Below are positions 25,982 to 32,552 of a stretch of 32,552 nucleotides of DNA, piece by piece. Every line of letters begins with the position of its first letter. The stretch's first letter is position 1. Both the position numbers and the translations under genes were made by a program. This DNA comes from Chthoniobacteraceae bacterium (lineage in GTDB: Bacteria; Verrucomicrobiota; Verrucomicrobiia; Chthoniobacterales; Chthoniobacteraceae): NCBI GenBank assembly GCA_947476045.1, contig CANJNZ010000056.1, positions 1-32,552 of the forward strand, written 5' to 3'. The notes under the pieces are model-generated. The model did no database searches. It worked only from the letters and a program-made list of their open reading frames with translations, and was not told where the DNA came from.

Positions 25982-27250
25982 CTACTTCGTGGCAGTCGGG
26001 GCAGGGTCGCTTTCATTCAGTGGCTCCAGTTTACCCACGATGGGGTGTCGCTTTTGCACCCATAGGACGAGGTAGAAAAGCTGGAGACGCCACCACACGC
26101 TGAAGTTTGGATGGATGTTTCCGCCGAGGACGCTGTTGACGGCTTGAGGGATGCGGCAGGGTGGTTTTGGTGTGGTGAAAACGTCCACAAACTCCTCGGA
26201 ATACCATGCGCTAACGAAGCGGAGGTAGCGGTTCATCAATGATGTGAGTCCGCGTGAATACCACGAGAAACGAAGTGCGCGGAGCCACGGGCGACGCAGC
26301 GCGCTGTCAATTGCAGCGGCGGCCTGCTCGGCGCTGTGGATGGCGAGGAAGACGCCGGTGGAAAAAATCGGATCAATGAAACCAGCCGCATCGCCAGCGA
26401 GGAGCCAGCGCGATCCTTGGAGGCGGGTGTTGCGGTAGCTGTAATCACCGACGGCGTGAATGGAAGTGATGCGTTGTGCGCCCGCCATGCGCTCGCGCAT
26501 GAGCGGGCTTCGTGCGATGGCGGCGTCGAGCGATTCTTCGGGCGATTGTTTTGCAGCGCGGTAGTCGGCGATGTCCATCACCACGCCGACGCTGGTGCGC
26601 TTGTCGTCGAGCGGAATGAGCCAGAACCACTCGCGCTTACCGCGCACAAGGCGGGTGAGCGTTGCGTCGCGCCCGTCGTCGCGTTGCACCCCTTCAAAGT
26701 GCGCGAAGACGCTGAATTTTTGCAGATGCTCGTAGCGGCGCTTGAGATCCAGTTGCTGGCCGACGACGGCGTTGCGGCCCGAGCAATCAAGGAGGTAGCG
26801 CGCACGGATTTCACCGGTGCTTGTTTTCAAAGTGACGCCGTCGTCGTCGAAGGCGACGCTTTCAATGCTCGCAGGCTGGCGGATTTCCGCCCCGTTTTCT
26901 GCTGCGTGCTCGATGAGCATTTTGTCGAACCACGCCCGCTCGACCTGATAGGCGCTGCTGTGGTTGAGCTGGATGGCGGAGTCGAAGTAAAAACGCGTGA
27001 TGCGTCGTCCGCAGGCAGTGGCAATTTCCCCGCCGTATTTTTTGAAAGCATGGGCGTCGAGTTTTGCCCGAACGCCGAGGCGGTCGAAGGTTTCCAGCGA
27101 ATGCGGCAGGAGCGACTCGCCAATTTTGAAACGCGGAAACTCCTCCTTTTCGCAAACCACGACGCGCCGGCCTTTGCGGGCGAGCAGCGTGGCGGCAGTC
27201 GCACCAGCCGGGCCGCCGCCAATGATGGCTACATCGTAGATTTCTGACAT
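25982..27250 (-). CDS. FAD-dependent oxidoreductase (halogenase/geranylgeranyl reductase-like)
   Basis: A 422-residue flavoprotein. The start at 27250 is chosen because MSEIYDVAIIGGGPAGATAA begins the FAD-binding Rossmann fold (GGGPAG at 11-16) directly; the longer frame from 27364 overlaps the divergent gene. Further motifs: FPRFKIGESLLPHS at about 38-51, a variant of the GESTLP signature of flavin-dependent halogenases and related enzymes, and WLLAGDAAGFIDPIFSTGVFLA, the second FAD/ribityl site. The C-terminal end, with FTTPKPPCRIPQAVNSVLGG and WWRLQLFYLVLWVQKRHP, resembles the oxidoreductases annotated as tryptophan-7-halogenase-like in flexirubin/dialkylresorcinol clusters. The halogenase Trp-x-Trp-x-Ile motif is not evident, so I do not call it a halogenase. 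It heads the long leftward gene run. Confidence 0.85.
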   Translation of the reverse strand: MSEIYDVAIIGGGPAGATAATLLARKGRRVVVCEKEEFPRFKIGESLLPHSLETFDRLGVRAKLDAHAFKKYGGEIATACGRRITRFYFDSAIQLNHSSAYQVERAWFDKMLIEHAAENGAEIRQPASIESVAFDDDGVTLKTSTGEIRARYLLDCSGRNAVVGQQLDLKRRYEHLQKFSVFAHFEGVQRDDGRDATLTRLVRGKREWFWLIPLDDKRTSVGVVMDIADYRAAKQSPEESLDAAIARSPLMRERMAGAQRITSIHAVGDYSYRNTRLQGSRWLLAGDAAGFIDPIFSTGVFLAIHSAEQAAAAIDSALRRPWLRALRFSWYSRGLTSLMNRYLRFVSAWYSEEFVDVFTTPKPPCRIPQAVNSVLGGNIHPNFSVWWRLQLFYLVLWVQKRHPIVGKLEPLNESDPAPTATK

Positions 27251-27339
27251 CGCGCAGATTTGTGCCGTGGAGCGTTCGACTGCGCAATCACAGAGCGATT
27301 TTGCTTTTTGCTGCGGATGTTTTCCTGCCTTCTCACGCA

Positions 27340-28125
27340 ATGCTTTGGAGCCGACATCGTTCATGGTTCCGCCGCGCTCTGCTCGCGGCGAATGTGATGC
27401 TGCCGCCGATTGCGCTCGCTCGGTTACTGGTGCCCGAGTTGGGAGGGAAGTGGGATTTGCTGGCGGTGCTTTTTGCCGTCCATCTGCTGCTGCTGCTCGC
27501 GGTTCTGCACCCGAGGTGCGCGTGGCTCGGGCCGTTGGTGTCGCGCTTTCGCACTACAAAAAAGGAGGTATGGCTGACACTCGACGATGGTCCTGACGGT
27601 AAGCGCACGCTTCAGCTTTCCGAGCAGCTCCGTGTGCGAGGTGTTTGCGCGACGTTTTTTGTCATCGGTGAAAAAGTGCGCGGGCAGGGGGAAGTGCTCC
27701 GCGCTTTAATATCTGCCGGCCACACGCTCGCAAATCACACGGAGAAGCATCCGCAGATGTCTTTCTGGCGACTCGGCTCTGCGAGTATCGTGGCGGAACT
27801 CGATGGTGGCGCGCAAGCGCTCTGCGAGGCTGACTTAGAATGGCGCTGGTTTCGCGCCCCGGTTGGGCACAAGCCGCCAGCGCTGCATCCGGCACTCGGA
27901 AAGCGGGGCTGGCGACTCATAGCGTGGACCGTTGGAGGACGCGACGGATGGAGTAAGGATTCCAGCGCAATCGTTCGTCGCGTGCTGGCAAAGGTGAAGC
28001 CCGGATCGATCGTGATGCTTCATGAATCGCGCATGTTCAGCATCGAGACAGTGCTCGCTGTCGTGGATGCCCTCATCAATGCCGGCTATAAATTCGTTAT
28101 CCCGGACGACGCGGTTTTGGAGTGA
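27340..28125 (+). CDS. Membrane-anchored polysaccharide deacetylase (NodB domain)
   Basis: A 261-residue protein. The start at 27340 gives MLWSRHRSWFRRALLAANVM, a basic start before two hydrophobic segments (about 13-31 and 38-57); the longer frame from 27262 is in the divergent promoter region. The NodB catalytic domain follows: LTLDDGPD at 79-86 (catalytic base and metal Asp), NHTEKH at 132-137 (the two metal histidines 133 and 137), RAPVGHKPP and the final IVMLHESRMF with the last catalytic histidine. It is an active-looking metal-dependent deacetylase facing the periplasm, probably on peptidoglycan, LPS or another glycan. It is divergent from the FAD oxidoreductase gene and 51 bases upstream of the LptF/LptG gene. 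Confidence 0.9.
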   Translation: MLWSRHRSWFRRALLAANVMLPPIALARLLVPELGGKWDLLAVLFAVHLLLLLAVLHPRCAWLGPLVSRFRTTKKEVWLTLDDGPDGKRTLQLSEQLRVRGVCATFFVIGEKVRGQGEVLRALISAGHTLANHTEKHPQMSFWRLGSASIVAELDGGAQALCEADLEWRWFRAPVGHKPPALHPALGKRGWRLIAWTVGGRDGWSKDSSAIVRRVLAKVKPGSIVMLHESRMFSIETVLAVVDALINAGYKFVIPDDAVLE

Positions 28126-28176
28126 ATTGCACAGCGCGCTTGCATTGGCGGTGATTGAAACGGCAACGTTCGCGCT

Positions 28177-29298
28177 GTGCGTCTTCTGGATCGATACATA
28201 GGTCGGCAACTGCTGGTCACTGCGCTTTTTGCCATTGTTGTGCTCAGCGTCGTGCTGGTGCTGGGGAATATTTTCAAAAAACTGCTCGATTTGCTCGTGA
28301 ACCAAAACGCTCCCACGAGCCTCATCCTGAGTTTTATTGCATACGTGCTGCCATTTTCACTCACGTTCACGATTCCGTGGGGGTTTCTCACTTCGGTGCT
28401 GCTGGTTTTTGGCCGGATGTCGGCGGAGAATGAACTGACGGCCTTGCGTTCCAATGGCATAAGCATCCCGCGCACTTGCATGCCTGTCTGGGGACTGGCG
28501 GCGGTGTTCACAGCAATCTGTCTTTGGATCAATATGGACGTTGCACCGCGAGCGCAGCAGCAGATGAAAAATGCGCTTTTTAACATCGCGACAAGCAATC
28601 CACTGGCTATGTTTGGAACGGACAAGGTAATAGAGGACTTTCCCGGCCACGTCATCTACGTGGAAAAAAGCTCGGGCGATAGGCTGACCAACCTGCTCGT
28701 ATATAAAATTGACGCAGACACGAAGGATCTAAAAAGCGTGATGTTTGCCCGTGAGGGAAGGCTGGAGTTGGGGACGGCAATGGTGAAAAACTCCAAGGGA
28801 AAGATGGAGGAAGAGAAGCAGCTCATTCTTAAATTGATCGATGGTCGCTACGAAGAGCGGGATGAAAATCACCCGGATGAGCTATCGCGGCTGCGTAATG
28901 GCATTGTTGTCGCTGAAGGCAGCGTCGCCATTTCACTCAAGGAGCTTTACGAGAAAAAACAGAAGGCTGGTGGTGTGAGCAGCATGGCACTTGGTGAGTT
29001 GCTTGCCACGGAAAAGTCCGAAAGGACGATTGAGATCAACAAGCGTCTCTCGAACGCGCTCGCGACGCTCGCGTTTGCCTTGCTCGCCGTGCCGCTGGCT
29101 GTCACTGCGCAAAGAAAGGAAACCTCTGTAGGTTTCGCAATCTCGTTGGCGATAGGTCTGGTTTACTATCTGTTTTTCTTTCTTACCGACATGGCGCGTA
29201 ACCGCCCGAATTTGCACCCCGAACTGCTCGTGTGGCTGCCAAACATCGTTTTTTTTGCCATCGGTGCTGTGCGGTTCACGAAGCTTTCGCGCAGATAA
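28177..29298 (+). CDS. LptF/LptG (YjgP/YjgQ) family permease
   Basis: A 373-residue inner-membrane component of the LPS export machine. The start is a GTG at 28177 (V/M-RLLDRYIGRQLL), the canonical family opening. TM segments: about 12-34, 51-75 (SFIAYVLPFSLTFTIPWGFLTSVLLVFG), 99-115, then a periplasmic jellyroll domain of about 170 residues, and three C-terminal TM segments (ALATLAFALLAVPLAVTA, VGFAISLAIGLVYYLFFFL, LVWLPNIVFFAIGAVRF). The coupling-helix phrase SAENELTALRSNGISI, which contacts the LptB ATPase, is clear. Whether this is LptF or LptG cannot be settled by eye, and no partner is beside it. It implies an outer membrane with LPS or a related lipid. Confidence 0.93.
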   Translation: MRLLDRYIGRQLLVTALFAIVVLSVVLVLGNIFKKLLDLLVNQNAPTSLILSFIAYVLPFSLTFTIPWGFLTSVLLVFGRMSAENELTALRSNGISIPRTCMPVWGLAAVFTAICLWINMDVAPRAQQQMKNALFNIATSNPLAMFGTDKVIEDFPGHVIYVEKSSGDRLTNLLVYKIDADTKDLKSVMFAREGRLELGTAMVKNSKGKMEEEKQLILKLIDGRYEERDENHPDELSRLRNGIVVAEGSVAISLKELYEKKQKAGGVSSMALGELLATEKSERTIEINKRLSNALATLAFALLAVPLAVTAQRKETSVGFAISLAIGLVYYLFFFLTDMARNRPNLHPELLVWLPNIVFFAIGAVRFTKLSRR

Positions 29299-29300
29299 AC

Positions 29301-29435
29301 ATGAAGCCAGTCAATTTGCTGAAACTGGCATCTTTGGTGGCCCATATGATGCAGCATGCAGGGACCTGTTCATCAGATTTTGGCTTTGTAAATTCGCGGG
29401 AAATTTCACGACTCATCCAAGGGAGCGATGTCTGA
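29301..29435 (+). CDS. Candidate 44-residue small gene between permease and phosphatase
   Basis: A frame beginning with ATG two bases after the permease stop reads MKPVNLLKLASLVAHMMQHA and ends SRLIQGSDV, overlapping the phosphatase start by 8 bases. It fills an otherwise unexplained 129-base gap between two co-directional genes, and the overlap would suit translational coupling. It has no evident ribosome binding site and no known family, and a frame of this size can arise by chance. It may equally be an untranslated leader of the phosphatase gene. Confidence 0.3.
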   Translation: MKPVNLLKLASLVAHMMQHAGTCSSDFGFVNSREISRLIQGSDV

Positions 29436-30216
29436 AAAAAAGATGATATACACTGCCAGTGGTGCGTGGATTTCGCACATGGGTCGTGTGAGGAAGGTGA
29501 ATGAGGACGCCTGTCTTTTCGGTTCTACCTTCAGCGGAGCCAGCACATCTGCGCCTATGCGCGCCGTGCTGGACTCGCGGCAATGGGTGATCGCGCTGGC
29601 GGACGGAATAGGCGGACACAAGGCAGGTGCCTACGCGAGCCGAAAAGTGGTGGTGGACCTTTCGGTTTGCACTGATATTTCGCCGAAGGGAATTAATAGA
29701 AAGTTGCTGGAGACGCATTTTAATCTGCACCAATCAGGCACAAACAATCCGGATTTGGCGGGCAGTGGCGCGGCGGTGGTTGGCATGTTTGCCAGCGAAG
29801 GTAAGCTTTATGGATTTAACGTAGGCGATGCGCGAATTTATCGACAGGAGGGAGGGCGGCTTCGCCAGATTACAGAAGATGACTCGGTGGAGCAGATGCT
29901 TGTGAATGAGGGCGTCAAAAAAGCGGATGTGGAAATTCGTCCGGCGAACATGCACGCACTCACGCAGAGCATCGGCGGTTCCACCGAGTTCATGAGCATA
30001 GAGCCGCACTTTTATCTGCTCTCGGTGACGCGGGAGGCGCGTTTTATCATCTGCACGGACGGGCTCACGGACATGGTTTCCACGCGGGATATCGAGCGAC
30101 TAGTCGTGCCGGTGTTGAATCCCGTCTCTGCGGTGCAGGCGCTCTTCGCAGCTGCAATGGAGGCCGGCGGGCGGGATAACATCACCATTGCAGTGGTGGA
30201 TGTCGAAAAGGCGTAG
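29428..30216 (+). CDS. PP2C-family serine/threonine phosphatase
   Basis: A 262-residue cytoplasmic Mn/Mg-dependent phosphatase (Stp/PrpC type). The core motifs are all recognisable: VRKVNEDACL at 21-30, ADGIGGHKAG at 58-67 with metal ligand Asp 59, GSGAAVVGMF at 112-121, NVGDARIYR at 131-139, ALTQSIGG at 177-184, ICTDGLTDMV at 208-217 with Asp 211, and GGRDNITIAVV at 247-257 with Asp 250. The usual Gly-Thr-Thr of motif 5 is Gly-Ser-Gly here, a tolerated change. An AAGG with short spacing precedes the ATG. No partner Ser/Thr kinase is in the window. It converges, with no gap, on the response regulator gene. Confidence 0.93.
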   Translation: MSEKKMIYTASGAWISHMGRVRKVNEDACLFGSTFSGASTSAPMRAVLDSRQWVIALADGIGGHKAGAYASRKVVVDLSVCTDISPKGINRKLLETHFNLHQSGTNNPDLAGSGAAVVGMFASEGKLYGFNVGDARIYRQEGGRLRQITEDDSVEQMLVNEGVKKADVEIRPANMHALTQSIGGSTEFMSIEPHFYLLSVTREARFIICTDGLTDMVSTRDIERLVVPVLNPVSAVQALFAAAMEAGGRDNITIAVVDVEKA

Positions 30217-30900
30217 CTACGGCTCGAATTTATAGCCGAACTCGCGGACTGTGCGGATGTGCTTCGGCTCAGTCGGGTCGGGCTCGATTTTATTGCGCAA
30301 TGCGTTCACAAAACGGTCAATCGAGCGCGTTGTTACCATCGCATCGTAGCCCCAGACGCTCGTCATAATGAGATCGCGGCTGAGCGCCTGACCAGGGCGG
30401 CTTGCAAAGAAGCGCAGCAATTCAAACTCTTTTGGCGACAGCGCGACCTCTGTGCCTGCGCGAGTGAAAGTGCGCGCCTCGGAGTCTAGCCGGCAGTCAC
30501 CAAACTCAAAAACTTCCGCCTGCGTGTGTTTCCTGCGGCGGAGGAGCGCCTCAGCGCGGGCGAGGAGTTCTTTGATCGAGAACGGCTTTGTGACGTAGTC
30601 GTCGGCGCCAAGCTTAAGGCCGAGCACGATGTCACTTTCGTTCCCTTTCGCTGTGAGCATGAGGATGGGCATCTCCAGCTTTTCCTCACGCAGAAAACGG
30701 CACACTTCATAGCCGTTCACCTTCGGCAGCATAAGGTCGAGGATGATGAGGTCGGGCAGGTTGCGGAGCGCGGCTTGCAGCCCGGCATCGCCGTCCGTCG
30801 CTGTAACGACTTTGTAGCCTTCAAATTCAAAATTGTCCTTCAATCCGCGCATCATGGCGGCGTCGTCTTCCACGATCAGGACGGTCGCGTTCGTTTTCAT
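30217..30900 (-). CDS. OmpR/PhoB-family response regulator
   Basis: A 227-residue DNA-binding regulator. The receiver domain (about 5-118) has the acidic pair E11-D12-D13, phospho-acceptor Asp 55 (LIILDLMLPK), Thr 83 and Lys 105 (YVTKPFS). The C-terminal winged helix (about 130-225) shows the family pattern ELLRFFASRPGQALSRDLIM and VTTRSIDRFVNALRNKIEPD. All switch residues are present. The ATG overlaps the TGA of the kinase gene (ATGA), so it is the cognate partner. The pair resembles PhoR-PhoB/ResE-ResD-like systems, but no pho genes are near and the regulon is unknown. Confidence 0.95.
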   Translation of the reverse strand: MKTNATVLIVEDDAAMMRGLKDNFEFEGYKVVTATDGDAGLQAALRNLPDLIILDLMLPKVNGYEVCRFLREEKLEMPILMLTAKGNESDIVLGLKLGADDYVTKPFSIKELLARAEALLRRRKHTQAEVFEFGDCRLDSEARTFTRAGTEVALSPKEFELLRFFASRPGQALSRDLIMTSVWGYDAMVTTRSIDRFVNALRNKIEPDPTEPKHIRTVREFGYKFEP

Positions 30901-32096
30901 AGGGTTGGTATTTTCACACGAAACACGCTGCCTTTACCGTGCACGCTCGTAACGGTGATATCTCCGCCGTGGGCTTCGACAATGCGTTTTACGATGGCAA
31001 GGCCGAGGCCGCAGCCCTCGCGTGTGCGCGAGAGTTTTTGGTCTGCCTGGTAGAAAGGGCGGAACACCGCACGGCGCTCATCATTTGTCAGGCCGATGCC
31101 GTTGTCTTCGAGCGCAAAGAGGACGCTGTCTGCGACCGCCTTGATGCGAAGGGCGATGCGTTTTTCTTCGCCGGTGTATTTGAGGGCGTTGTCCAGAAGG
31201 TTTGTTAGCACTTGCACGAGTGCATCCTTGTCGGCCAGGACTGGTGGGAGATTTTCCGGCGCGTCGAAAGTGAACGTTGCTGTGTCCAGTCGCGGACGTA
31301 GAGTTGCCACGGCCTGCTCCGCGATGTCGCGCGCCGAGGCAGGCATGAGGTTTAGAGATAAATCGTTCCGGTCGTAGCGCGAGAATGTCAGGAAATTTTC
31401 AGCAAGTTTGTGAAGTCGCTCGTTTTCGGCGGCGATCAGGTCAAGATACTCGCGTGTTTGTTTTTCTCCGTTCACACGGCCCTCGCGCAGTGTATCCACC
31501 AGCATCCGCATGGAAGCGAGAGGGGTGCGTAGTTCGTGCGCAACGGTGGCCACGGAGGTATTTTTGAATTCGTGCAGCGCGAGCTGTCGGCTCACTGTAA
31601 CAGCGGCCAATCCTGCGATGAGCAGCACGGCAAAGGCGGTGAGTGCGCCCGTCCAAATCAGAATCTGGCGTTGCTCCTTGACCTCCTCATCAATCACCTG
31701 TGGCCCGATGAGGTGCAGTTGCAAAGTCGCACCCGGAATGCCGGGCGCAGCAGCCTGGGCCAGAATCTGGCCCCACGGATCGGCTTCGCCTGCGATGAGA
31801 TTACCATCCGCATCCACAATGCGCGTGGTGACCTTGTGGTCCGACGACTTTTCCAGATGCGCCAAAATATCAGATGCCCGCTCGGCAGTCGTTCCTTCAT
31901 TCTTTGGCACAAAGCGAAGCATGGGAGTGATGGCGTTGGTGTAGAGTTGCTGCGTGCGATCGAAAGCAAGAAGCCGTTCGCTTTTCAATGTATCCGACAT
32001 GAATCGAGCCATGAGCGCGGTGGGGATGAGGGGAACAATGACGAGCAGGAGCAACAGCGCTCGCAGTTGCTTTGGGCGGATTTCGTGGCTGCTCAT
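30897..32096 (-). CDS. Membrane sensor histidine kinase
   Basis: A 399-residue kinase. I use the ATG at 32096 (MSSHEIRPKQ); an in-frame ATG at 32108 lies inside the stem of the upstream hairpin and is less likely. Layout: TM1 about 11-30, a periplasmic sensor region of about 115 residues (31-145) with a Cache/PAS-like TTRIVDADGNLIAGEADPWG, TM2 about 146-168, then directly the dimerisation domain with H187 in VATVAHELRTPLASMR. The ATPase domain has N303 (NLLDNALKY), DNGIGL at 331-336 and GCGLGLAI at 361-368. There is no HAMP domain between TM2 and the phospho-acceptor helix, which is less common. It is coupled to the response regulator by an ATGA overlap. Confidence 0.94.
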   Translation of the reverse strand: MSSHEIRPKQLRALLLLLVIVPLIPTALMARFMSDTLKSERLLAFDRTQQLYTNAITPMLRFVPKNEGTTAERASDILAHLEKSSDHKVTTRIVDADGNLIAGEADPWGQILAQAAAPGIPGATLQLHLIGPQVIDEEVKEQRQILIWTGALTAFAVLLIAGLAAVTVSRQLALHEFKNTSVATVAHELRTPLASMRMLVDTLREGRVNGEKQTREYLDLIAAENERLHKLAENFLTFSRYDRNDLSLNLMPASARDIAEQAVATLRPRLDTATFTFDAPENLPPVLADKDALVQVLTNLLDNALKYTGEEKRIALRIKAVADSVLFALEDNGIGLTNDERRAVFRPFYQADQKLSRTREGCGLGLAIVKRIVEAHGGDITVTSVHGKGSVFRVKIPTL

Positions 32097-32103
32097 GTCA
32101 TTC

Positions 32104-32148
32104 AACATAACGGCGGGCACCCGTGATAGCGAGCGCCCGCCGCATGTT
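32104..32148 (-). terminator. Hairpin, probable terminator of the pilin-like gene
   Basis: The arms cggcgggc (32111-32118) and gcccgccg (32135-32142) are exact complements, and the stem can continue past a 2-base bulge with aacat (32104-32108) and atgtt (32144-32148). It lies 18 bases after the stop of the pilin-like gene and just before the kinase start. The U-tract on the minus strand is poor, so termination may be partial or Rho-assisted. Confidence 0.5.
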
Positions 32149-32165
32149 TTCAATAATACAGGCGA

Positions 32166-32552
32166 TTACAGCTTCGGGAAAAGAACCTTGATATCCGAGC
32201 CGCTCAGCCAGTCGCCATCCACGACAAATGCGTTTTTAGTGGGCTGGTCCGTGCGTTTCACAAAGTAGTTGTTGCCGTCCTTCTTGGTGGCGCCGACCTC
32301 GCCGTTGCCACCATGATAGATGACCACCGCTTTGGTGCCCTTCCACACGCCGCCTTTTTTACCCGGGTCCGTCACGTAGGTGGGATTGCTGTCTGTGCCG
32401 TCTGCAAATGCATTCGCCAGCACCGGCCAGCGCGAGCTGGACGTGTCGCCAATGCCGACCACATAGACCCAGTCCGATTCACGCACCTGCACCTTTTTGG
32501 CCGTGGCGTCGGTGTTGGCCTGCGGCGGCTTGCACCACTCGGAGGCGCGATT
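32166..32552 (-). CDS. Prepilin-like (type II secretion/pseudopilin) protein, C-terminal part
   Basis: The frame is open through the right window edge, so only the last 128 residues are seen. The visible part begins NRASEWCKPPQANTDATAKK and contains DWVYVVGIGDTSSSRWPVLANAF, then a GGVWKGTKAVVIYHGGNGEVG segment, and ends SGSDIKVLFPKL. This ending, with a calculated-surplus pattern of Trp-Pro-Val-Leu-Ala-Asn and Gly-Gly-Val-Trp-Lys-Gly, is what I recall from the many prepilin-type proteins of Verrucomicrobia. Those start with a type IV methylation motif, which here would lie outside the window. The assignment therefore rests on the C-terminus only. Confidence 0.6.
   Translation of the reverse strand, partial: NRASEWCKPPQANTDATAKKVQVRESDWVYVVGIGDTSSSRWPVLANAFADGTDSNPTYVTDPGKKGGVWKGTKAVVIYHGGNGEVGATKKDGNNYFVKRTDQPTKNAFVVDGDWLSGSDIKVLFPKL

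Noticed and set aside
25982-27250. Tryptophan halogenase
   Set aside because: The FAD fold and a GESLLP variant are present, but I do not see the halogenase Trp-x-Trp-x-Ile motif, so the broader oxidoreductase call is safer.

Overview
The window looks like chromosomal DNA from a Gram-negative, GC-rich member of the Planctomycetes-Verrucomicrobia-Chlamydiae group, most likely Verrucomicrobiota. The pointers are two large secreted proteins with DUF1549/DUF1553 (PSCyt2/PSD1) domains, a secreted DUF1573 protein, a prepilin-like protein at the right edge whose C-terminus is of the type common in Verrucomicrobia, an LptF/LptG-type permease that implies an outer membrane, and a pyrC gene carrying an in-frame SEIRNPK-type short repeat. 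No rRNA, tRNA, CRISPR array, transposase, integrase or phage gene is visible. The organism assignment is inference from gene families; no marker RNA is present.

Layout. 1-345: non-coding, with a possible gene start leaving the window on the minus strand. 346-2523 (+): secreted cytochrome/Ig-like/DUF1549/DUF1553 protein. 2524-3056: 533 bases without a gene, holding a cluster of palindromes inside a 20-bp inverted repeat. 3057-6296 (-): very large secreted beta-propeller protein. 6448-8404 (-): tight group of a small lipoprotein, an Rrf2-type regulator and rarA. 8523-11204 (-): metK-ahcY, two steps of the S-adenosylmethionine cycle, closed by a strong hairpin terminator. 11335-11736 (+): DUF1573 protein, convergent with a second DUF1549/DUF1553 protein (11733-14411, -). 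14511-16571 (+): a LarA-family nickel-pincer enzyme and a Bax inhibitor-1-like membrane protein.

16568-27250 (-) is an almost gapless run of eleven genes. In transcription order these are an FAD-dependent oxidoreductase, a small lipoprotein, an MMPL/RND exporter, an RluA-family pseudouridine synthase, a tandem HbpS/GlcG-domain secreted protein, a small protein with Cys/His-rich ends, a 66-residue conserved-looking protein, then pyrR-pyrB-pyrC-yacG. 27340-30216 (+) holds a membrane-anchored polysaccharide deacetylase, an LptF/LptG permease and a PP2C-type phosphatase. 30217-32096 (-) is a histidine kinase/response regulator pair, and 32166-32552 (-) is the C-terminal part of a pilin-like protein.

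How the genes fit together. Most of the window is housekeeping: methyl cycle, pyrimidine synthesis, recombination and envelope biogenesis. The part most worth a second look is 19935-28125. There a secreted tandem HbpS-type protein is paired with a Cys/His-capped small protein, next to an oxidoreductase/lipoprotein/MMPL-exporter set that resembles the accessory genes of aryl-polyene or dialkylresorcinol clusters but lacks any ketosynthase or acyl carrier protein here. I found no clear evidence of a wholly new defence or mobile system.
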